Below, piece by piece: positions 12,470-22,431 of a DNA stretch of 64,000 nucleotides. The notes under the pieces were generated by a model that worked only from the letters and a program-made list of their open reading frames with translations, was not told the DNA's origin and made no database searches. Numbering within the stretch: the first letter of the stretch is position 1; every line of letters begins with the position of its first letter. Source of the stretch: Tetmemena sp. SeJ-2015 (taxonomy: Eukaryota; Ciliophora; Spirotrichea; Sporadotrichida; Oxytrichidae). Position numbers and translations under genes: made by a program. The stretch is from positions 55,196 to 119,195 of the forward strand of contig JAJKFJ010021358.1 in NCBI GenBank assembly GCA_027382625.1, given 5' to 3'.

Positions 12470-12724
12470 TCAATCTATGGGGTTGAGGATTGGTTTTAGC
12501 AGCTTGTTTTCATCTTGCTTGTCTTTGGAAACGTGGACCACCATATTCAAACTTAGCACTTCATCAACTTCTTCTCCATCTATCATTAAAGTTATAGTCT
12601 TAGAATAAAATGCTATCTGGAAAGCCTTGATCTGTAGGAGTCCCACATTTAAGAGTGTCTTTCTGGGTACCTTTTCAAAAGAGGGAATTTAGGGTGCCTT
12701 CATCTCAATAGTGTAGGACTCAGT
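12470..12724 (-). pseudogene. ASF1-like gene copy, 5' part missing at TBE-like junction
   Basis: From TESYTIEMKAPQIPS to the TGA at 12470-12472 this matches the intact copy at 17466-18016 almost residue for residue (EKVPRKTLLNVGLLQIKAFQ, NMVVHVSKDKQDE, ILNPID). Similarity stops after GGACTCAGT at 12724, exactly where CAAAACCCC of the mobile element begins. The N-terminal half is absent. It keeps its own IES at 12580-12617. It is a broken duplicate, apparently interrupted by the insertion and later rearrangement. Confidence 0.75.
12580..12617 (-). other. IES, 33 bp, pointer CTATC
   Basis: CTATC at 12580-12584 and 12613-12617. Excision joins IKAFQI to DGEEVDEV in frame. It corresponds to the IES at 17574-17614, where the pointer is instead ATCTA. 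Confidence 0.75.
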
Positions 12725-14175
12725 CAAAACCCCATAATATGATAAGAAAGTGAAAATAAGTTGTGTATAATTAATTTCTTTATTAATACTTATAATCATG
12801 CGAGTCAAACGCGAAATTACTCAAAAATAACTACATGATCCATCCTATCTCAGTTTCATTTTGACTCTAAGGTATGGATGTAGTCACCCTTATCAGTAGT
12901 AATAGCCAGTTCTCAACATCAACTCCATCGCAAAAATGTTGAGAGTGCCAGCGCCACTATACTCTCGCATTTGAAAGTTGCTTTGCAGATGAGAAAGTTA
13001 GGAGTTGCAGCTGTTCCTCATCGCACTTCTAAGTTCGTGCACATCAATTATTTGATTGATCCTCAAACTCTTCGCCACTAAGCGCACTTCAGTTTGGAGT
13101 AGCGCGCGAAGATCTTCCATAGATAGTTTCCTTATCTCAAGATCTCTCCGTAGACTGTAGCAAACATCTATCGTTGAAATGGCATAACTTACAAAACTGT
13201 GAATCGAGTGAAGCGCGTTATAGACTTCACTAAGCCATTTTATTATAATAATCTGAAATATATTTACACACTGCTCAGGTGTGAGAGGGATAGCGTGAAG
13301 TTTGTATGTCTGACGAAGCTGTGTTCACACACAACACCTTCATGAAGAAGAGTTGGTACAAGAAGCACGATAACATAGAAGTTTACGAGTAGAAAGTAAA
13401 TATAACTACAAGTGCGTTACTTGCAGGAATCAGCGAAGACTCAGGCTTAGAAGCTTATGTCCTTCATCCTCGCTCTATCAAGCGAGAGCAGTATGTTGCG
13501 TTCCTTAAGAAGCTCAGAGAGAAGATCACAGACGGTGAGATCGTTCTACTCGTTGACAACCTCAGCGTACACAAGACAAAGGAAGCGAAGAAGGACTACG
13601 CTGAGTTGAACATCACTCCTGTTTTTAATGTTCCATACTCGCCAGAGTTCAACGGCATTGAGTTTTACTGCGAACTTAGTTAAGGGACACTATAAGAAGC
13701 TGCTGCTCTATCACTTGATGCATGATTAAGCTATCGATACAGAGGATTTAATTGTGAGTAGTTTGTAAGAGAGTGGAAGAAAGAAGACAAAGTTATGTGC
13801 GAGATAAGGTAGAGTGAATATTTAGGAAAAGTATTTAAGCTTAACATTAATGCTGACTTAAGTCACTTTTGCTTATCTGGGAAGAAGGGATTCTTAAGAG
13901 TTCCTTTCTCTCTTCTGTTGGGCCAGATGGACCTAGCTTCCTCATCTTCGAACCTGCTCCCGCATCTATGTGCATCTCGTCGTCCCTAAGTTTGTATAGT
14001 GATAGACGCTTGCTCACCTCGATGCTTGTATTTTGCTTCCGTGCTCTGAATACCTTTGCTCTCTCCTTCATTAAGTAGATGCCAGTGCCAGGTTTCTCTA
14101 CACAGTTAAACTCTAAAACTTACTAGAGAAGTAGGGATACTTCTGAAGCTGCTCAAACCATTCGTCGCTGACAAG
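12725..14175 (+). mobile_element. Decayed TBE-like element: Tc1/IS630-type transposase and part of a second ORF
   Basis: The left end is CAAAACCCC (12725-12733), the telomere-like terminus of TBE transposons, preceded by AGT, which fits their ANT target. On the plus strand a helix-turn-helix region (FSLEQRAKIFHRQFPYLKIS; about 13080-13170) is followed by EAVFTHNTFMKKSWYKKH, LLVDNLSVHKT and YSPEFNGIE (about 13310-13670). Asp-to-Glu spacing is 34 residues (DD34E). A TGA after VANIYR and frameshifts near 13300 and 13670 make it inactive as written. At 13850-14160 the minus strand has a piece of a second ORF (MKERAKVFRARKQNTS), itself frameshifted. No matching right terminus was found, so the element is truncated. 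GC content is visibly higher than in its surroundings. Confidence 0.85.
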
Positions 14176-14199
14176 CTACATTAATCTATAAATTACTAC

Positions 14200-14640
14200 A
14201 TAATCTTTTAAATATTTCTCGTAATTTGAGGCTTGCTGAAATCATAAATGGGGTAATATTCTCAGTTTATATTTGAACTTCCATTAAGATTATTTCGGTG
14301 TTATTTGATATGGGATTGTAATCTACAAAAAATGAAGGATTTTAAGAAGCTGGTATTATTGGCATCTTTACAAATGGGATAAGTCAGAGAATTTCTTCTC
14401 AGTTTGAGATTTCAAAGACAAAAGCATTAGAATAGTAATGCTCTAATCCAAAAAACTTGTTATATTTTCTTAACTTGAGACCCTAAATTCTTCACAATCT
14501 TCTCTATCTTATTTCTAAAACAATGGTGTTTCATCCTCTCTTTTGGCAATTAGGCAAGAGATAGCTAATTTATGCTCTACCCATTGATGCTTGGGTGTTG
14601 AATATCATAATTCATTTATTTTGCATTTTAAGAAAATTAT
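14200..14640 (-). pseudogene. Displaced copy of gene 3 segment (matches 6590-7030)
   Basis: Aligns by eye through GATAAGTCAGAGAATTTCTT, CAAAGACAAAAGC and CTCTAATCCAAAAA with gene 3. It begins where the TBE-like element stops and ends where a copy of the gene Y 5' block starts. Indels break the frame. It may be a pseudogene fragment or MDSs of a paralogue; without a macronuclear sequence the two cannot be separated. Confidence 0.6.
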
Positions 14641-15258
14641 GTAATGAAATCGCAAAATAATATAATGTAATGAATTCTTTCTTCAAGCAATAATATCTGA
14701 TAGTCACTTTGCAGGTTTAGGTATATACCTTTTATGTGGCTTAAGTTGAGTCATCTTCTAAGCTAACTCAGCCATTTCCTTTTCTGAGGAGCTCCCCCAT
14801 TTCTTATTTATATCGAGAAAAAGGTTGCATCTTCTTCATCAACTGAGCTGAACTTCATTTCTTCCGATTGATTTAGGTCTTCCTATTATTGACTTTAAGC
14901 CTTTTGATACTTCTATCTGCCTTTCCCAGCCTCTCCTTCATCTCTACCTCTTTTTTTATTACTTCTCAAATAGGGTTTGGCTCCAGCTTGAGCTTTAGCG
15001 ACTGGAACCACATCTTTATTTTTATTAATTTGTTTCTTATTGAAGGATGAGTCTCTCTGTCCGGATTTCTTGGCCTTCTTATCTTGATCACGTGTCGCAA
15101 CTTCTTTTCTGGCTGAATTATTAATGAATATATAAATACTGATAACTGAAGAGGATTATTCGTTATGAACAACGTTCTATTTTCCTCCAATTTATTTAAG
15201 TTGAAGCCTGATTGATGGCCGACTTCTGCTTCTGCGTCTATTACGTTGTTTTAACCAT
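14640..15258 (-). pseudogene. Copy of gene Y 5' block (matches 11330-12044)
   Basis: Begins MVKTTQQTQKQKSAINQA at 15258, paralogous to MVKNTNQQQKQKNSTTNQA of gene Y. After about 20 codons the frame shifts by one relative to gene Y (at TTGGAGGAAAATAGAACG). The block lies between two gene 3-like segments, an order not found in the unrearranged copy. Confidence 0.6.
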
Positions 15259-15669
15259 AGTTTTATAATCTTATATATTTCAATTATATAATAACTTTCA
15301 CTTGATTCTGAATAATTTAAAAAGGGAAAATTAAATAATTAAATAGTTTTTAATAAATTTAAATTTGCATATCCACTTTAAAAATTGTTTGAATTTTGAA
15401 GTTGCCTCCTTTAAATGTTATTTTTTCCATAACAAAAATCCTAATGATTTCCTCTTTTATAATGTATTCTCGCTATAATCCCTTTATTCGACATCAAGAG
15501 TTGATTTCATATACCAATAAGAATAAATTCATGAAGTAGAAAGCTACTTTTATTTTAAAAGCTTTTGGTAAAGGTAGAGCATACTGATACTAGTTTCTAT
15601 GTTCTTTCTATAAAAATAATTACTTTCTTAATAAAATTAATTAAGAAGTTAATAATTGAAAATCTGGTT
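15259..15669. other. AT-rich stretch without recognisable content
   Basis: About 410 bp between two duplicated blocks. No frame, pointer or repeat was recognised. Confidence 0.4.
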
Positions 15670-16020
15670 TCCTAATTTGGTTGTGTATATGTATTCTTTG
15701 TTTGGGATTCTTCTTTCCGTATCTGAGTTGAGTTACAGGACATTGGTGTAGCTGGAATGATGTTTGCATGACTAAATTTAAAAGATCCTTTAATCTTTGT
15801 GCCTAAACTACTATGTTTGCTACCAAATCTGCTTGCCCCGGCTACTACTAAACAGCGAAAAGTTGTATTGCTTTGAGATCCAGTTCTTATACTTTCCTTA
15901 ATCCAAATTCTAAGTAACAAGCATAACAAGAAAATATTAATAAAGCATCTTCTGATTCAGTTTATTGGGTGAAGTTGCTTAACTCAAGGAGTTCTTAATT
16001 TAATTTTGTCTGATCGAATG
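15670..16020 (-). pseudogene. Copy of gene 3 segment (matches 7050-7500)
   Basis: Encodes KFSHANIIPATPMSCNS against KFSHANINPVTPMSSNS in gene 3, plus matching upstream bases around GAATTTGGATTAAGGAAAG. It is shorter and frame-disturbed compared with gene 3. Confidence 0.6.
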
Positions 16021-17190
16021 CTGAAATAATTTAACTTTAAGCATCTGAAAATAAAGAAACATCTGACTCTTCTTTATTGAGATAAATATTGTCTTTAAAA
16101 AGAAAGATTATTCACATTTTTGAGTTATTATTAGATTTTCATTGTATTAAGTTTACTTCCAGAATTTATAGTTTTTTTTCCTCCCAAGTACTATTCTCTT
16201 TTGAGGGGAATTTGGAATGTCAAATGGAATATTAAAATACTTTTCAATAAAATGAATGTTTACTCCACCATGCATACCATTTTATCCTTGATTATTCATG
16301 AAGGCAAACTTTTGCTTATGGAAAATCTCACCCTTTTCAATAAAAAGTGCGATTTTAACAATGAGCTGTTTTTTAAATTTGGTTTGCATAAATTTTTATT
16401 CTTCAAAAGGAAGGTATCTATGTCCCTGAGACCTATTAATCTTTAGTGTTGATAGCAGAGCTATCAATATTGGCTCGAAATTTCCAATAATTATCTCAGC
16501 AAGCTTTAAATACGTTTAAGTTCTTATGCCTATAAAGATTCCCATACTTCCTAACTTTGGCCTAGATCGGAGTTTAGTAACTTGATGTTTTATTTGTAAG
16601 GGAGTATCATTTATTTTGCTCACCTAGTTCTAAATAACTTTCTTTAATAAGAAAAGGAAAGATTAATTTTTAAATAAATCTCAGAGTATTAAATTAATAT
16701 TCTGCGTTTCTTCATATTCTATATTTCTGTTCATTTAAGTTTTATAAATTTTATATTAAAGATTTTAACATCGTGAGATTTATTAAAAATACAAACTTAA
16801 TTAAAATCATGAAAATAAAATTTGTGGCATTATGTATCTTAATTAATTTATTTTGGGAAAATCACATGAATAACATGCCACTAATTTCTAAATGAAGTTT
16901 TTTAGTCTTTCATAAATGTAAGCAATTAATAGTGGCATATCAAGAAGTGAATTATTTTTGAATTACTTTAAAGAAAAACTGCTTTTATTCTTCGATCTCA
17001 ATTTGCGATTTCAACTAAATTTAAAATCAGTGAGTTTTAAATAAATCCATAGCTATCAAGGTCCTAGCTCACGGAAGATACGCAATTAGTGCAGTTTCTG
17101 CTATCCAAGTATAAATTGACTTGTTCAAAGAAAGCTAAAATAGGCTTACTTCCTGTTTTGGTGATGAGAGCAACTAGTTTAAAAATTAAA
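16020..17190 (-). pseudogene. Copy of gene Y middle block (matches about 9860-11060)
   Basis: Similar along its length to gene Y: CATCTGACTCTTCTTTATTG near 16060, CAAGCTTTAAATACGTTTAAG near 16500, and the AAATAAATCCATAGC region near 17040. It is more diverged than the neighbouring ASF1-like copies, with length differences. In gene Y this block is 3' of the MVK block; here it lies on the other side of it. Confidence 0.55.
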
Positions 17191-17199
17191 GTAGATTAG

Positions 17200-17340
17200 A
17201 GTTTTTATTTTTTTAGGGGAGATAATCAAATTATAAACTCAATATTTTAAAGAAGAAAAAATATTAAATTAAGTTAGATTTCTTTTATACTATTTTAAAG
17301 TTATTCACTTTGGTGTTTCGGCTAGTTTCCACTGGTTTAG
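17200..17340. repeat. Short dispersed repeat, copy c
   Basis: Diverged match to 11071-11210 and 12193-12350 (GATAATCAAATTATAAACTC), running into the TTCACTTTGGTGTTTCGGCTA sequence shared with 12310. Confidence 0.65.
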
Positions 17341-17465
17341 AAATGGGGTATAACAAATATATCCATTTACTTCTTTCTCACTCAAAATAGAATAGATAAG
17401 AGAAAATCAGATATCTTCAATGAAATTAATAAATCACGAATTAAGCTTCTGCAATTGTGGAAGAG

Positions 17466-18016
17466 TCAATCTATGGGGTTGAGGATGGTTTTGAGAAGCT
17501 TGGTTTCATCTTGCTTGTCTTTGGAAACGTGGACCACCATATTCAAACTTAGCACTTCATCAACTTCTTCTCCATCTATCATTAAAATGATAATTATCAA
17601 TAATTGATTATCTACTTGGAAAGCCTTAATTTGAAGGAGCCCGACATTAAGTAGTGTCTTTCTGGGTACCTTTTCAATTGATGGTATTTGGGGTGTCTTC
17701 ATTTCTATAGTGTGGGACTCAGTGCCCTCCAGCTGCATCTTTTCTCCCTCATACAGCTCATTATTCCTCCTAATCAAAATTTTATAGTAAACGAAAATAT
17801 GTTCCCATTTGTTAATAATGACTCTCTTTCCAGTGTAGTCTATGATATAGTTAACTTTCCACTTGATAGGTTTGAGTAATGGTTTAGTTAGAGAGAAGGT
17901 AAGCTTGAATTCAACTGGGTCAGCGATGGGAGATATCTCTGGTGTATTTCTAGTTTCTTGACTATGAAGAGCTCTTCTTCCTCTTATTCACCCCCATTGA
18001 GTTGGTTGCTTTCCAT
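17466..18016 (-). CDS. ASF1-like protein (tentative), complete copy
   Basis: The frame starts MESNQLNGGEQEEEEL at 18016 and ends ILNPID-TGA at 17466. The core reads PVEFKLTFSLTKPL, IKWKVNYIIDYTGKRV, then PSIEKVPRKTLLNVGLLQ and LNMVVHVSKD. The pattern of a beta-rich domain (FEI-like strand, hydrophobic-W-K strand, P..VP..LLNVGLL, acidic loop, V.V strand) resembles the ASF1 immunoglobulin-like histone-chaperone fold. I would not exclude another beta-sandwich family. A one-base frame change near residue 30 and an insert near 17770-17820 suggest more IESs; the one at 17574-17614 is clear. It is divergent with the next gene, only 71 bp apart. Confidence 0.65.
17574..17614 (-). other. IES, 36 bp, pointer ATCTA
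   Basis: ATCTA at 17574-17578 and 17610-17614. Excision gives KAFQVDGEEVDEVLS. The pointer register differs from the paralogue at 12580-12617. Confidence 0.75.
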
Positions 18017-18087
18017 GTTTGTATTGCTTGTGGATTATAGTAATAATTTAAAGTATAAAATAATAATTAGCTCTCTCAAATAAAATA
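18017..18087. promoter_or_regulatory. Divergent intergenic region, about 71 bp
   Basis: It separates the starts of the minus-strand ASF1-like gene and the plus-strand coiled-coil gene. It is AT-rich, and any promoters for both must lie here or inside transcribed sequence. No specific site recognised. Confidence 0.4.
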
Positions 18088-21000
18088 ATGATGAATTCAA
18101 ACAACAACCCCAACAACAACTAGAGGCAGAGGTACCTCACATGGTTATCAGCAGCAGCAAAGACGTCACTACAATGATGTGTTATAATATTTCTACGAGG
18201 AAGATGATGACGATGTGTACGACTCGCAAAGTGCACAGCAGAGGCAACTATAGTTCCAAAATCCACAATACATGAACGAAGAGGATAATAATTTAATAGA
18301 GATATTTTATTATAGGACTATTAGCAGAACGACTTTGCCAATAATGAGGAGGGCGGTCAGTATGAGGATTAAGAAGACAACCAGCAGCACCTCTAAATGG
18401 ATGAGTATGGGCAAGAACAACAGTATGACAGCTTCGAGGGTCAGCAGTAAGAGGAGGACCAGTATGCCTAGAATGACTACGGCCAGGAAATGGATGACTA
18501 AGACCCAAATCAGCACTAGTATGTAAATAAAGTTTAGCACTTAAACTTTTACTTATGAGTTGAGAGTGTTTAGTAGATAACTAGGATACCAACAACAGAG
18601 AGCAGAGGGTATTAATTCAAATAGTTTACTTGTCATATAGTTTAACGTAGAGTACGGACACCAGATGGATGACGATGAAGAGGAGGACTATGAGTAGCAC
18701 GAGGAAATCGACATTGAGTTCGAAGAAGACATGCCTCACTAATTGGCTTCTCCAAACTCTCAAATGAATAGCCAGCGTGGGCCACCTCAGTAGCATAGGA
18801 AGAAGAAGATAGACGAGGAAGACGACAACCCCATGGAGCAGAGACTCAAGAAGATGAAGCAGCAACTGCGCCAGCAACATCAACAACCCGCCACTCTGAG
18901 TGCCAGAAAGCAGCAGACCGAGGACGAAGACAACAAGGCGTATGATGACTACAAATCACCCTCTGGCACCCAGACTAAGAACTTCACCTTCCAAAATAAG
19001 CATGTAGATGGAGCACAACCAACTCAGTAGCAGCCTTTAGTTGTCCACACTTTCAGGGATAGTGCCTAAGTTGAGAAAGATAAGAAGGAGTAGCAGTTAA
19101 GGCAGCAGCAAGAGGAACAGAAAGCTCAAATGGCAGTCCCAGGAGGCAACTAGATCCCACTTGGATTGGCAGGAGCTGCTAACTTTGACAAGATCAAGAA
19201 CTCAAAACTGTTCCAGAAGTTCATGCAAAAGGAAGCAGCTACTCAGCAGTAATCTGCCAATCCTCCCATTACAAAACCAACTCTAACTACCGTAGCTCCC
19301 TCAGAGAAGCAGGATTTGAAGAATGCACAGTCAAAGTCATCGCTTCAATAGCTCAAGTCCCCAAAAGCAAGTTGGTCATTGTATCTTTTTGTTTGGGAGA
19401 GGCTGGAAAGATTGAATCGCCAAAGAGAAAGGGCTGGGCTGCTGAGAAGGATCAACTAGCACAACCAAATTTATAGCTTTAATATTTAATAGAGGTCAAG
19501 AGGAGAAGTATTCTATTTTTAATTGTGGAGAAGAACCTAGAGTAGATCTTAAATCAGTCGAACATTACTCACGAAGACTACTTTGATCAGAAGCACAAAC
19601 AGCAAATCTTCCAAACCAACTAGAGACTTGAGACTTCTAACAACTTAGGCCAACCCCAAATTATTAGTCACTTATCTAAATTATGCTTATTATAGTTGCA
19701 TATTTAAGCGATAACAACTTCATGGATGACTCTCAGTTCTTTAACAACCCCTTGACAACAATAGGGCAGAGATGGGGTAGCACATGTACGGTGGAATCAA
19801 CATCCACAACGACAAGAACTACCTCCTAGACTAGAGCGATTTCAACAACGAGGGAGAGCTAGTTGGCTATAGCGAGCAGATCATATTCCATAAACTCAAG
19901 TTTATTATGAAATAATTCAATCGATAAGTTTAGGAAAGATAGCTGACATGGCCCCCGGCATTCCAAATCAGGATGAGGTGTTGCTGCATTAGCCACCAGA
20001 GGCTTTTGTGAACTTGATGCATGACTAGTTCAACAACGAGGTAAAATGGCTTGTAGGAGGGGCCTTCCCTCAAGACAGGATGCCCACTACCTCTGGAGGA
20101 GCGAGCAAGCAGTCCTCCACCTAAGAATAGCTGTTCATAAACAACAAGCAGCAGCCTTTCGACTTGCAAAAGGTAGAACCCATGCGCTAGGATATTGCCT
20201 CCATGCGAGATGAAATGGCTAGAATGAAGGAAGACTATGACATGGCCAATGACAGATTCGCCCTCCTGAAGGAGAAGTATGACCGACTGCAATATGACTA
20301 CAACAAGGACAAGCAATTCTACGAGGAAGGACTGGAAGCAAGGATGAATCAACTGGAGTAGATGGAGGATGAGAATTAAATGTTGCAACGTACTCTCCAA
20401 GAAACCAAGAAGCAGCTGATCGATCAAGAGGGCAAAGCAGAGCAGCTAGAGTTTGATCTTGAACAAGCCCGCAGGTCTGCAGCTTCGGAGTGAACGAGAG
20501 AGGAGTTCTTTCAAAGAAGGAAGAAAAACTCAGCAGAGAGCTCAACGATGCCCAAGAACTCCTTAGAGACAAGGAGCTAGAGGTAGAAGCTATGCAGAGA
20601 GACCTCAATAAACTAAGGACTCAGCTGGAAAGAACAAACCAGGAACTAGAACGAATGAGACAGTCACTGGAGTTCAGTGAAGAGCAGATTGAGCAGAAAG
20701 AGCATGAAAGACAGCAGATTCAAATGCAAGTTCAAGACATGAAAATGAAACTTCAATAGCAGTAACAGGAACAGAGCAGTCTTGAAAATGAGAATCAAGA
20801 ACTCAGAAATGAAATTAGACTACTTCAAAGCAAGGTGAATAACGCAGCAGATATTCAAGAGCAGCTCAGGAATCAAGCCTTCGATCTCAAAGATAGAGTC
20901 AATTTTTAACAATTATATCTAGCATCATACATTTTCAACCTTTATAATAGTTGAATGAGCTTGAGCATCACAGTTTTCTAGACAAGTCAAGCAACGAAAT

Positions 21001-22110
21001 TTCAAATCTTTGTTTAAATGATGTAGAAAGAGATCTAGCAGCTCAGACTCTAGTTGCAAAAAGCCAACTAGTTCATTCAACAGCAATCGCAATTCTATCA
21101 GAGTTCATCATCAAGCTAGGTGCCAACATTCTCAGTCCCTCAATCTTAACCAATGAACTACGATGACTTTCCTGCTCCCACTAGGATTAATCGACCAGCC
21201 AATACAGGTAGAAACGCTAATGTGAACAGAGGACTGGGTAGAGATGTTGATGAAGTGAGTTCCAACTTCAGCAGAGCCAGTAGGACTGGACTAGATAGAA
21301 ATGCCAAGTAATTACCAGTTGAAGATGAATGTCATTTATTTATCTTTGTGATGAACCCACTGGAATTTCTTGGGGTAGTAAAGCAGGTGGAGGTGTAACA
21401 AGAGACTCAGCCGTGCCTAAGATATCCCAGAGCGATGACTACGATAGTTATGGAGCCAAAAAAGCAGCTGATAGAGGTGGCTTTAAGTCTTCTGTAGCAG
21501 GAAACAACAAGCAGCTATAGATGAAGAGCAGCGAAGTCAGTTCCATTCTTCAGTGGAGCGAGGAGCCTTTCAAGCCATAGAACGCTTTAACTAAAGCAGG
21601 AAGAGGAAATGATGAGTAGAGAGTTGGCGGAGGGAGAGCTGTTGCTGCTAGAGGAGGAGGGTAAGCTAACATCCAGGAGGATACTGATATGCTGAGCTTT
21701 AACCCTTAAAAACAGCAAGCACAGCCAAGAAACTTAGGTAGAGGAGGTTTGGGTAATGATAGAGGCAACTCAGAGATGAGTTTAGGAGGAGGTGGAGTCA
21801 GCAGCATGACCTAAGGTCCATCCAGAAAAGCTCAAGCTTCAACTGAGCAGGTGAAAGAGCATGAAAGCAAGCAGAAACAGATTTAGACAATCGAGACTAA
21901 CCTCATGCAGCTTAACATTGAGAAAGGCTTAAATTAATGAGGAATTTTTATAAAGGCAGATATAAGGACGAGTTTGATAAGATCCCTGAAAATCCTAAGA
22001 CTATAGCATAAAAGAGAAGGAAGCAGGATTTAGAGACCGAGCTTTCTATCCTTAGCAAGAATATTGCTTCCTTAAAAACTAAACTTAGAGATTTGGGTGC
22101 CCTTCAGTGA
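18088..22110 (+). CDS. Large coiled-coil protein, IES-rich gene (gene Z)
   Basis: The first ATG is at 18088 (MMNSNNNPNNNQ). The frame then shifts by one near 18125, so the true start is uncertain. The spliced product has an acidic Q-rich N-terminus, a basic segment (QRLKKMKQQLRQQHQQ, about 18840), a long heptad coiled coil (about 20150-20900), a G/R/S-rich region with RGG-like stretches, and a C-terminal helix pair (KRRKQDLETELSILSKNIAS) ending at TGA 22108-22110. Ten or more pointer-flanked IESs interrupt it and each restores frame. Length is about 1,130 residues. No enzymatic motif; a structural, basal-body or RNP scaffold role is possible but is inference. Confidence 0.78.
18283..18317 (+). 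other. IES, 32 bp, pointer GGA
   Basis: GGA at 18283-18285 and 18315-18317. Excision joins YMNEED to YQQNDFANNEEGG. Confidence 0.65.
18515..18584 (+). other. IES, 65 bp, pointer ACTAG
   Basis: ACTAG at 18515-18519 and 18580-18584. Excision removes a TGA and joins DPNQHQ to DTNNRE. Confidence 0.75.
18599..18652 (+). other. IES, 50 bp, pointer AGAG
   Basis: AGAG at 18599-18602 and 18649-18652. Excision joins DTNNRE to YGHQMDDDEEED in frame. The MDS between this and the previous IES is only about 15-20 bp. Confidence 0.7.
19361..19424 (+). other. IES, 59 bp, pointer CCAAA
   Basis: CCAAA at 19361-19365 and 19420-19424. Excision joins SLQQLKSPK to RKGWAAEKDQ. Confidence 0.75.
19658..19684 (+). 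other. Candidate IES, 20 bp, pointer AAATTAT
   Basis: AAATTAT at 19658-19664 and 19678-19684. Excision restores the frame towards SDNNFMDDSQFF. The joined protein is oddly hydrophobic here, so a larger IES is possible. Confidence 0.5.
19744..19759 (+). other. IES, 11 bp, pointer ACAAC
   Basis: ACAAC at 19744-19748 and 19755-19759. Removing 11 bp joins DDSQFFNN to NRAEMGQHMYGG and avoids a TGA. Confidence 0.65.
19878..19940 (+). other. IES, 59 bp, pointer AGAT
   Basis: AGAT at 19878-19881 and 19937-19940. Excision joins LVGYSEQ to IADMAPGIPNQDE in frame. Confidence 0.75.
20488..20498 (+). other. Candidate micro-IES, 8 bp, pointer GAG
   Basis: GAG at 20488-20490 and 20496-20498. Removing 8 bp deletes a TGA and keeps the coiled coil in frame (RRSAASE to RGVLSKKEEK). 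A sequence error would look the same. Confidence 0.45.
20901..20956 (+). other. IES, 53 bp, pointer AAT
   Basis: AAT at 20901-20903 and 20954-20956. Excision joins FDLKDRVN to ELEHHSFLDKSS. The pointer is short. Confidence 0.6.
21072..21079 (+). other. Candidate zero-length IES: tandem pointer TTCA-TTCA
   Basis: Two adjacent TTCA copies. Deleting one restores the frame from AKSQLV into QQQSQFYQSSSSS. Either a pointer pair with no intervening DNA or an assembly error. Confidence 0.4.
21324..21355 (+). other. IES, 26 bp, pointer GATGAA
   Basis: GATGAA at 21324-21329 and 21350-21355. Excision joins LPVEDE to PTGISWGSKAGGG in frame. Confidence 0.8.
21923..21957 (+). other. IES, 29 bp, pointer AAAGGC
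   Basis: AAAGGC at 21923-21928 and 21952-21957. Excision joins LNIEKG to RYKDEFDKIPENP and removes a TGA. Confidence 0.8.
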
Positions 22111-22431
22111 ATTAATTATTAAATCTTTTGACACATTTGGAATGAAGCTATTTATAAACGCTTTGCTAATTCTCTAAGTTACAATATTTATTCTCTCTCT
22201 CTGTATTGATCGAAATTAGTTAGTTAAGTAAAGTAAACTAATTAAGATATGACGAGTGAGTGAGGTGCTTACCTCCCAAAGTAAAGTGTGTTTGTAGTTA
22301 AGGATTAATTTCCAGTTAAGGTCAGACTTGTTTGTAATGCTATTGATAATTTTAAACGGAATTAAACTTACATATAGTCTACTAAATCATTCTCAAACTT
22401 CTTTATAGTCTCTTCCAAAAATGTATAGTCT
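22111..22431. other. Convergent intergenic stretch
   Basis: About 320 bp between the TGA of the plus-strand coiled-coil gene and the TGA of the V-ATPase gene. AT-rich 3' flanks; nothing else seen. Confidence 0.5.

Noticed and set aside
18293..20608. Leucine-rich minus-strand frames opposite the plus-strand coiled-coil gene
   Set aside because: Complement of Gln/Glu-rich coding sequence; no supporting motif, and the plus strand has ordered IES joins.
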